DNA of 34,479 nucleotides from Ruminococcus flavefaciens (GTDB lineage: Bacteria > Bacillota > Clostridia > Oscillospirales > Ruminococcaceae). The notes beneath the pieces were generated by a model. It had not been told where the DNA came from. It saw nothing but the letters and a program-made list of their open reading frames with translations, and ran no database searches. Position 1 is the stretch's first letter. Every line of letters begins with the position of its first letter. Positions 16,985 to 23,175 of the stretch are shown piece by piece. Position numbers and translations under genes: made by a program. The DNA lies in the NCBI GenBank assembly GCA_902766595.1, contig CACXEJ010000007.1:1-34479 (forward strand), given 5' to 3'.

Positions 16985-17707
16985 ATGAATCAGGCATCTA
17001 TCAGAAAGTATGTAGCCGAATTCTTCGGAACATTCACACTTGTGTTCCTCGGCTGCGGAACTGCAATGCTCCTCGGCTGTGACACACCCGGCGGCTACAT
17101 TGCAACAGCACTCGCATTCGGACTCGTTATCGTAGGTATGGCATACTGCGTAGGAAACGTTTCCGGCTGCCACATCAATCCTGCGGTATCACTCGCAGTA
17201 TTCCTCAACGGCGGAATGACTTCCACCGACCTTGCAGGCTATGTTGGTTCACAGTGTGCAGGCTCACTCTTCGGAACAGTAATGCTCAGGATACTCTTTG
17301 CTATCAGAGACCTCGGCGACCAGACTGCTGCTGACGGAAAGAAGTGGGGAATGGGCGCTAACACTCTCGCAGGTGTTGACGACAGCATTCTCGGAGGACT
17401 TATCGTAGAGATAATCCTTACATTCATCTTCGTACTCGTAATTCTCGGTGTAACTTCAAAGAAGGCAAACCACGGTTCCTTCGGCGGACTCATCATCGGT
17501 CTCACACTCACACTGGTACACATCTTCGGTATCGGTATGACAGGAACATCTGTAAATCCTGCAAGAAGCCTCTGGCCGGCAGTATTTGCAATGGGCGACG
17601 CTATCAAGCAGCTCTGGGTGTTCATCGTGGCACCTTTCATCGGAGCATTTATGGCAGCTGTACTGCATAAGTTCCTTGAAGCTGACCTTCCTGCAAACAA
17701 GAAATAA
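16985..17707 (+). CDS. Aquaporin, MIP-family channel
   Basis: A 240-residue six-helix channel with both NPA motifs: HINPAVSL (Asn65) and SVNPARSLWPAVF (Asn191). The selectivity-filter residues read by alignment with AqpZ are Phe45, His179, Thr188 and Arg194, the water-selective set rather than the glycerol-facilitator set. Water transport is therefore the best call, so I would favour an AqpZ-like role over GlpF. A Gly/Lys/Asp-rich loop at 108-133 is longer than in AqpZ. The ATG follows AGGAGG; the gene has its own promoter and terminator and is monocistronic. Confidence 0.93.
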   Translation: MNQASIRKYVAEFFGTFTLVFLGCGTAMLLGCDTPGGYIATALAFGLVIVGMAYCVGNVSGCHINPAVSLAVFLNGGMTSTDLAGYVGSQCAGSLFGTVMLRILFAIRDLGDQTAADGKKWGMGANTLAGVDDSILGGLIVEIILTFIFVLVILGVTSKKANHGSFGGLIIGLTLTLVHIFGIGMTGTSVNPARSLWPAVFAMGDAIKQLWVFIVAPFIGAFMAAVLHKFLEADLPANKK

Positions 17708-17715
17708 TGGATCTG

Positions 17716-17743
17716 ACGCACCTGAATTTCAGGTGCGTTTTTT
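17716..17743 (+). terminator. Intrinsic terminator after the aquaporin gene
   Basis: Inverted repeat ACGCACCTGAA (17716-17726) with its complement (17728-17738), followed by a six-T run ending at 17743. Confidence 0.93.
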
Positions 17744-17805
17744 ATAGTCCGCAGCATTAAGTCGGAATGGCAGCTGCTGTAATTTGTCTGTTTGCATAAG
17801 TCTTT

Positions 17806-17832
17806 GTAGGGGACGGCGTCCTCGACGTCCCG
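17806..17832. repeat. Possible interspersed GC-rich palindromic element
   Basis: A nested palindrome, GGGACG (17810-17815) pairing with CGTCCC (17826-17831), containing GACGGCGTC and GACGTC, in an otherwise AT-rich spacer. It lacks a T-tract and is not attached to a gene end. Its form resembles the dispersed GTAGGGGACG-type repeats I recall from related genomes; only one copy is visible here. Confidence 0.4.
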
Positions 17833-17895
17833 CTTGAGAATTTGACAGTCCGACTGCACCTCAAAAAAATTTTTGGATTTTTTTCAAAAAAGGTA

Positions 17896-17924
17896 TTGAC
17901 AAATCGAAAAAGAGGTGCTATAAT
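17896..17924 (+). promoter_or_regulatory. Full-consensus promoter of tRNA-Pro
   Basis: TTGACA (17896-17901), a 17-base spacer, TATAAT (17919-17924), 31 bases before the tRNA. The upstream A/T tracts (17863-17893) could act as an UP element. Confidence 0.93.
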
Positions 17925-17955
17925 ATATATCGTTGACTGCGATGGTTAAAGTCGT

Positions 17956-18031
17956 CTGGGTGTGGCGCAGTTGGTAGCGCGCTACCTTGGGGTGGTAGAG
18001 GCCGTGGGTTCAAGTCCCGTCACTCAGACCA
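17956..18031 (+). tRNA. tRNA-Pro (anticodon GGG)
   Basis: A complete cloverleaf of 76 bases. The acceptor stem is CTGGGTG with CACTCAG (one G-U pair). The D-stem is GCGC/GCGC, and the anticodon stem is CTACC/GGTAG with loop TTGGGGT, giving anticodon GGG for proline CCC. The T-arm GTGGG-TTCAAGT-CCCGT has two wobble pairs. The CCA end is encoded (18029-18031). Confidence 0.95.
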
Positions 18032-18054
18032 GTATGCAGCCAGCATACCCCATA

Positions 18055-18085
18055 AGCTCCGGTGCAATAGTGCCGGAGTTTTTTT
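18055..18085 (+). terminator. Intrinsic terminator after tRNA-Pro
   Basis: An 11-base stem with three G-U pairs (18055-18065 and 18070-18080, core CTCCGG/CCGGAG, loop AATA) is followed by a T run to 18085. It closes the tRNA unit before the ABC exporter genes. Confidence 0.88.
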
Positions 18086-18120
18086 ATTGTAAACAACCGT
18101 GTTTTCGTGATCGGAGAAAA

Positions 18121-19854
18121 ATGAAAAGACTGCTCAAATATTTGAAAAACTACAAAAAGGAACTCGTCTTCGGACCGTTCTTCAAGCTGCTCGAAGCTAT
18201 ATTCGAGCTTATGGTGCCGATGGTAATGGCAAAGATGATAGACAAGGGCATTGCCGGAAACGACAGCGCCTATATATTCAGAATGACCGGACTGATAGTT
18301 CTGCTCGGAGTGTGCGGACTGGGCTTTGCTCTGACCTGCCAGTATCTCGCGGCAAGGTGCGCTTACGGCTTCGGGACTGAGCTGAGGGAAGCACTGTTCA
18401 GCCACATAAACAAGCTCTCGTACAGCGGCATCGACCGGATAGGTACGTCCTCTCTGGTGAACCGCCTTACGAACGACACTATGACAGTGCAGAACGGCGT
18501 GAATATGTTCATACGCCTTGCGGTGAGAGCACCGTTCCTCGTTATCGGAGCGGCGGCGATGGCTGTGATGATCGACGTTAAGCTCTCACTGGTATTCTTT
18601 GTGGCAGCACCGCTCATTTCGTTTGTGATCTTCGTCATAATGCGAAAGACCGTTCCTATGTATAAGCGCACTCAGAAAAACCTCGACCGTGCCGCAATGC
18701 TCACGCGTGAAAATCTTGAGGGAACGAGAGTTATCCGGGCATTTTCACGTCAGCAGGAGGAGATAGACGAATTCCGCGAAGCCGTTGATGATATAGCTGA
18801 CAGCTCAATAGCGGTCGGCAAGATCTCCGCGATACTCAATCCGGTCGCATTTATGGTGATGAACCTCGGTATCGCAGCTATAATCTGGTTTGGAGGAGTC
18901 CGGATAGACGGCGGCAGTCTGACTCAGGGCGAACTCACGGCTTTCACGAACTATATGACGCAGATACTGCTTGCACTGGTCGTTCTTGCAAATCTCATCG
19001 TGATATTCACCAAAGCGTTCGCAGCAGCAGCGCGTATCAACGAGATATTCGACATAGCTCCGGAGCAGAGCGGCGACGTTGAGCCTGCCGGAGCAGCAGA
19101 CAGCCGTTTTATCGAGTTCCGCGGCGTTTCGTTCACATATGAGACTGCCGGCGACGCCTCCGTCAAGGACGTAACGTTCTCGATTGGCAGGGGACAGACT
19201 CTCGGCATCATCGGAGCTACCGGCAGCGGCAAGACAACCCTCGCCAACCTTATCCCGTGCTATTACAGAGCGACTGAGGGCGAGGTGAAAGTCGGCGGCG
19301 TCAGCGTGAACGACTGGGAGCTTGAAGCTCTCCGGCATACAGTAGGATATGTTCCGCAGAGAGCCGTGCTGTTCTCAGGAACTATCCGCGACAATATGAA
19401 GTGGCGCAAACCGTCTGCGACCGATGAAGAAATAAATGCAGCGCTCAGGACTGCACAGGCGTGGGAGTTCGTATCGAAGCTGCCAAAGGGACTTGATACG
19501 GTCGTATCGCAGGGCGGCAAGAACTTCTCCGGCGGTCAGAAGCAGCGTCTTTCAATAGCGAGAGCACTTGTCGGCAGACCGGATATACTGATACTTGACG
19601 ACTCGACCAGCGCACTTGACTACGCAACGGATCTTGCTTTCAGAAAAGCTCTCAGGAGCGACTTGTCCGGAATGACAGTCGTTATGATCTCGCAGCGGAC
19701 GACCTCTCTTATGGAGGCGGATCGTATAATCGTTATGGACGAGGGAGAGGCTGCCGGTATCGGAACTCACAGCGAGCTTGTTGAGAACTGCTCCGTATAC
19801 CGCGAGATCTTCCTTTCGCAGATGAACAGCAGGGAGGGCGAGACAAATGTTTAA
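18121..19854 (+). CDS. ABC exporter half-transporter with degenerate ATP site
   Basis: A 577-residue fusion of a six-helix exporter domain (about 1-320) and an ATPase domain. Walker A is GATGSGKT (Lys371), the signature FSGGQ is intact (469-473), and Walker B ends Asp493-Asp494 (LILDDSTSALD) where an active subunit has Asp-Glu. The switch residue is Gln525 (ISQRTTS) instead of His. These two changes mark the degenerate-site subunit of heterodimeric exporters such as TM287/288 or BmrCD. I use the ATG at 18121 after GGAG; an upstream frame extension runs through the tRNA and is spurious. It overlaps the partner gene by 8 bases. Substrate unknown. Confidence 0.93.
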   Translation: MKRLLKYLKNYKKELVFGPFFKLLEAIFELMVPMVMAKMIDKGIAGNDSAYIFRMTGLIVLLGVCGLGFALTCQYLAARCAYGFGTELREALFSHINKLSYSGIDRIGTSSLVNRLTNDTMTVQNGVNMFIRLAVRAPFLVIGAAAMAVMIDVKLSLVFFVAAPLISFVIFVIMRKTVPMYKRTQKNLDRAAMLTRENLEGTRVIRAFSRQQEEIDEFREAVDDIADSSIAVGKISAILNPVAFMVMNLGIAAIIWFGGVRIDGGSLTQGELTAFTNYMTQILLALVVLANLIVIFTKAFAAAARINEIFDIAPEQSGDVEPAGAADSRFIEFRGVSFTYETAGDASVKDVTFSIGRGQTLGIIGATGSGKTTLANLIPCYYRATEGEVKVGGVSVNDWELEALRHTVGYVPQRAVLFSGTIRDNMKWRKPSATDEEINAALRTAQAWEFVSKLPKGLDTVVSQGGKNFSGGQKQRLSIARALVGRPDILILDDSTSALDYATDLAFRKALRSDLSGMTVVMISQRTTSLMEADRIIVMDEGEAAGIGTHSELVENCSVYREIFLSQMNSREGETNV

Positions 19855-21586
19855 GACTCTGAAGAGGGTGTTCTCGTATGCCCGTCCCTACATCGGATAT
19901 TTTGTATTTACGGTCATATTTGCCGTGCTGGGAGTATCGCTCTCGCTGGCAGTGCCGGTATTTATCGGAGAGGCGGTTGACTGCTGTATCGGCAGCGGGA
20001 ATGTTGATTTTGACGAGCTGAAAAAGATAGTCATTGAGCTTGCAGCGATAGTTGCAGCGAGTACGCTTTTCCAGTGGCTGATGAGTCTCTGCACCAATAA
20101 GCTGTCCTTCCTGACTGTGCGTGATCTTCGTGCGGACGTGTTCAACAAGCTCGAGCGTGTCCCGATAAAGTACATCGACGGGCGCACAAAGGGTGAACTC
20201 ACAAGCCGCGTCATAAACGACATCGAGATAGTCTCGGACGGACTTTTGCAGGGCTTCACGCAGTTTTTCAGCGGCATCATAACGATAATCGGAACGCTCA
20301 TATTTATGATGACGATCAATTACAGGATAGCGCTTGTGGTCGTACTGATGACACCGCTCTCATTCATAGCCGCTTCCTGCATAACCAAGGCGGCACACGA
20401 CTCCTATATGAAGCAGTCGAAGCTGCGCGGCGATATGGTCGGACTTGCCGAGGAATGTGCCGGCAATCAGAAGCTTGTCAAGGCGTTCGTTTACGGAGAC
20501 AAAGCCGAGGAACGCTTTGCTGAGATAAACCGGGAGTACGGAAAGGTAGGACTCAAGGCGACATTTTTCAGTTCGATGACCAATCCGACCACACGTTTTG
20601 TAAACGGACTCATCTATGCTGCGGTAGGCGTAATGGGCTCCCTCGGAGCTATCGGCTATTCCTCTTTCATCGGAAAGATGTCGGTCGGAAAACTGTCGAG
20701 CTTCCTTGCATACTCCAACCAGTACACGAAGCCTTTCAACGAGATCTCGGGAGTATTTGCCGAGCTTCAGAATGCAGTTGCGTCAGCCGGAAGAGTATTT
20801 GATCTGCTTGACGAGGAGGAGGTTCCGGACGACTCCGGCAAGGATGAGCTGACCGATTGCAGCGGAGAACTGAGCTTCAGGAACGTTTGCTTCTCATACA
20901 GACCTGATGTGAAGCTGATACAGGATTTCAGCCTTGATGTCAGGGCAGGCGAAAGGGTAGCGATAGTCGGACCAACGGGCTGCGGAAAATCCACGATTAT
21001 CAATCTTCTGCTTCGCTTTTACGATATTGACAGCGGAAAGATAGAGATAGCCGGTCACGATATAAGCGGCATCACAAGGGACAGTCTCCGCCGCTGCTTC
21101 GGAATGGTATTGCAGGAGACGTGGGTGTTCACCGGTACGGTAGCCGAGAACATCGCCTACGGAGCTCCGGAAGCCAGCCGTGAGCAGATAATCGCTGCGG
21201 CAAAGGCGGTACACGCCCACGGCTTCATAAAGAGACTGCCTGACGGATACGACACGGTCATCAGCGAAAGCAGCGGACTCTCACAGGGACAAAAGCAGCT
21301 CATATGTATCGCAAGGATAATGCTTATGGATCCGCCGATACTCATTCTCGACGAAGCAACGAGCTCCATCGACCTCCGCACAGAGCAGAGGGTACAGAGG
21401 GCGTTCGCAAAACTTATGGAGGGCAGAACGAGCTTCGTTATCGCCCACAGACTGTCTACGATCAAGAACTGCGATGTGATACTCGTAATGAAGCAGGGCA
21501 ACATCGTCGAACAGGGCAGCCACGAGGAACTGATGAAGCAGAACGGCTTCTATTCGGAGCTCTACAACAGCCAGTTTGCATCATAA
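19847..21586 (+). CDS. ABC exporter half-transporter, catalytic partner
   Basis: A 579-residue exporter half-transporter, partner of the upstream gene. Walker A is GPTGCGKS (375-382), Walker B is LILDEATSSID (Asp502, Glu503), and the switch His534 (VIAHRLSTI) is present. Its own signature reads LSQGQ (478-482) rather than LSGGQ. In heterodimeric exporters this altered signature faces the Walker motifs of the degenerate subunit, which fits the pair exactly. The membrane domain covers about residues 1-325. Such pairs export drugs, lipids or peptides; nothing here fixes the substrate. Confidence 0.94.
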   Translation: MFKTLKRVFSYARPYIGYFVFTVIFAVLGVSLSLAVPVFIGEAVDCCIGSGNVDFDELKKIVIELAAIVAASTLFQWLMSLCTNKLSFLTVRDLRADVFNKLERVPIKYIDGRTKGELTSRVINDIEIVSDGLLQGFTQFFSGIITIIGTLIFMMTINYRIALVVVLMTPLSFIAASCITKAAHDSYMKQSKLRGDMVGLAEECAGNQKLVKAFVYGDKAEERFAEINREYGKVGLKATFFSSMTNPTTRFVNGLIYAAVGVMGSLGAIGYSSFIGKMSVGKLSSFLAYSNQYTKPFNEISGVFAELQNAVASAGRVFDLLDEEEVPDDSGKDELTDCSGELSFRNVCFSYRPDVKLIQDFSLDVRAGERVAIVGPTGCGKSTIINLLLRFYDIDSGKIEIAGHDISGITRDSLRRCFGMVLQETWVFTGTVAENIAYGAPEASREQIIAAAKAVHAHGFIKRLPDGYDTVISESSGLSQGQKQLICIARIMLMDPPILILDEATSSIDLRTEQRVQRAFAKLMEGRTSFVIAHRLSTIKNCDVILVMKQGNIVEQGSHEELMKQNGFYSELYNSQFAS

Positions 21587-21592
21587 AGTACA

Positions 21593-21625
21593 AGGCACGT
21601 CTCGGAGAGGGACGTGCCTGTTTTT
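21593..21625 (+). terminator. Intrinsic terminator after the ABC exporter
   Basis: A 9-bp stem AGGCACGTC (21593-21601) with GACGTGCCT (21611-21619), a 9-base loop, then TGTTTTT. It slightly overlaps the stop codon of the convergent yunB-like gene. Confidence 0.88.
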
Positions 21626-22277
21626 ATAGTGGACCGAAGGCGTACCTGCTGATCTCCGGAACGCTGCCGACGATGACGTTTTCAGCGAGCAGAAACTCGA
21701 ACCTGACCTCGGTATCGAACGAGTAGAGCGGCACAGATGAATGGAGCTCCGCTGTTACGACAGCTGATATGCGGTGACAGGTCTGATTGATACCGGCACC
21801 GGTGAGTTCACTTTTCAGCTCGACCTTTGCGGAACCGGAAGGGCATATCCTTAACTTTATCTTCGGACCTTTTCCCACGAGCATATATGAGCCTGTCAGT
21901 GAACCGAGAGCGATGCGTTCTGTCCGTGCATTGGAGGTGCTCAGTGCCCTGTTGATTTTTATAGTCAGCTCGGACTGTACCTTGTTGATGCTGTACGGAA
22001 CTGACTCCACAGCCACGGCTCTGCCGTTTTCGTCGTAGAGAACAGCAGCGAAGTCACTGTAAGTGAATTTGTTTTCGTCGAGGTAATCTGCTACCGCCGT
22101 GCCGATGAGCTCATTTGCTGAAGCCGAGGCGAAGTGCTCAGCCTGCATAGCAGCGACCGGGCGGAGAGCCTTGTCTGTGCGTCTCAGAGCTATACCGAGC
22201 AGGACGAGTATGACTGCAAATACAGCAGCGCCGAAGAGCGTTCTGCCGGAGTATCTGCGATGCCTGCGCCTTTTCAT
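21624..22277 (-). CDS. yunB: YunB-family sporulation protein
   Basis: A 217-residue membrane-anchored protein matching YunB, a mother-cell (SigE) sporulation protein of Bacillus and Clostridia with unknown biochemistry. It starts with a basic MKRRRHRRYSG stub and one membrane helix (about 13-31). The conserved core includes LGSLTGSYMLVGKGPKIKL, then GAGINQTCHRI and the VTAELHSSVPL strand. The start has no strong ribosome site, but the upstream gene ends only 6 bases away, so coupling is likely. Its presence suggests that the organism keeps at least part of a sporulation programme. Confidence 0.85.
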   Translation of the reverse strand: MKRRRHRRYSGRTLFGAAVFAVILVLLGIALRRTDKALRPVAAMQAEHFASASANELIGTAVADYLDENKFTYSDFAAVLYDENGRAVAVESVPYSINKVQSELTIKINRALSTSNARTERIALGSLTGSYMLVGKGPKIKLRICPSGSAKVELKSELTGAGINQTCHRISAVVTAELHSSVPLYSFDTEVRFEFLLAENVIVGSVPEISRYAFGPL

Positions 22278-22283
22278 AGGCTA

Positions 22284-23015
22284 TCAGCTCAGGCTGTCGT
22301 TATTGCAGCAGCAGGAGTCGGAGCTGTCGGTCAGAGCGGTAGGTGAGAACTCATCTTCAGGGAACTTGAGCTTTTCAAAGACCTCGCAGGGCGAGTCTGA
22401 GTCGATATTGCATTCCTTTCTGGGGATAGTGTAATCGAGAGTCGGAACTAATACCGTAACAGGTCTTGTGAGCTCAACTACCGAGAACAGACCGAGAGTC
22501 ACGAAAACGCTTCTTTCGGACTGTTCCTGATCGCCGCAGTCCTGTGAGCAGCCTATGCGCGCGTTGAGTGCGATAGGTTCGAGAACTGAGACAATGGCAG
22601 TCGGGAGATTATTGTCGGTATCCTCCACAGTAACATCGGGATCGTCGGTGCTCCTGAATGTGCGGACAGATGACTCGCTGCCGTAGAGGATACAGTTCTT
22701 GCTTGCGTAAGCCGTACCGCTGAACACGGTCGGTGTGCATCTTGAGGTCTCATAGCCGAGTATCTCAAGAGTGAAGGTGTAAGTGATGTCTATCGAGTAG
22801 AAGCCTCTGTTGAACGGGATAGGCTCGACGTTGACGCAGACGTTTTCTACCGTAGCTGCGCGGCTGCGGACGATATTGATATTATCCGGGAGAGTGCCTT
22901 CGTCGAGAGTAACCAGAAGATCGCTGAAACAATCCTTATCGCTGCAGCTGTCGTAGACGCGGTCTGTCTTTACAGGAACTGCGTCGGACTGCTGTCTGTA
23001 AATATTATCATTCAT
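22284..23015 (-). CDS. Conserved clostridial Cys-rich protein upstream of yunB
   Basis: A 243-residue protein without signal peptide or membrane helix. It opens with NDNIYRQQSDAVPVKTDRVY followed by DSCSDKDCFSDL, has a VNVEPIPFNRGFYSIDITYTF block near residues 60-80, and ends in a DSCCCNND tail. I recall similar proteins as conserved hypothetical, possibly spore-associated, in Clostridia but cannot name a family. A good ribosome site (GGAGG) precedes the ATG. It is immediately followed by the YunB-like gene in the same direction, which suggests sporulation-time expression. A TATAAT (23068-23063 on the minus strand) lies upstream without a good SigA -35 box. Confidence 0.75.
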   Translation of the reverse strand: MNDNIYRQQSDAVPVKTDRVYDSCSDKDCFSDLLVTLDEGTLPDNINIVRSRAATVENVCVNVEPIPFNRGFYSIDITYTFTLEILGYETSRCTPTVFSGTAYASKNCILYGSESSVRTFRSTDDPDVTVEDTDNNLPTAIVSVLEPIALNARIGCSQDCGDQEQSERSVFVTLGLFSVVELTRPVTVLVPTLDYTIPRKECNIDSDSPCEVFEKLKFPEDEFSPTALTDSSDSCCCNNDSLS

Positions 23016-23101
23016 AGTGTTCCTCCTGTGAGTAGATTATGCAGAAACTGCATTCCAATGACATTATATTCACACGCAGAACGATTTGTGACACTATCCT
23101 A

Positions 23102-23130
23102 TGGACAAAATATGTAATTTGTGATAAAAT
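23102..23130 (+). promoter_or_regulatory. SigA promoter of the GTPase-NYN fusion gene
   Basis: TGGACA (23102-23107), a 17-base spacer, TAAAAT (23125-23130), 45 bases before the ATG. I see no leader peptide or attenuator of the kind found before tet(M). Confidence 0.7.
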
Positions 23131-23175
23131 TAAAGTTGCTATGAATTGAACGTTTCAGACAGGAGAGCGGATTAT

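Noticed and set aside
17962-18120. Upstream extension of the first ABC exporter frame
   Set aside because: It runs through tRNA-Pro and its terminator; the ATG at 18121 with GGAG gives the normal family length.
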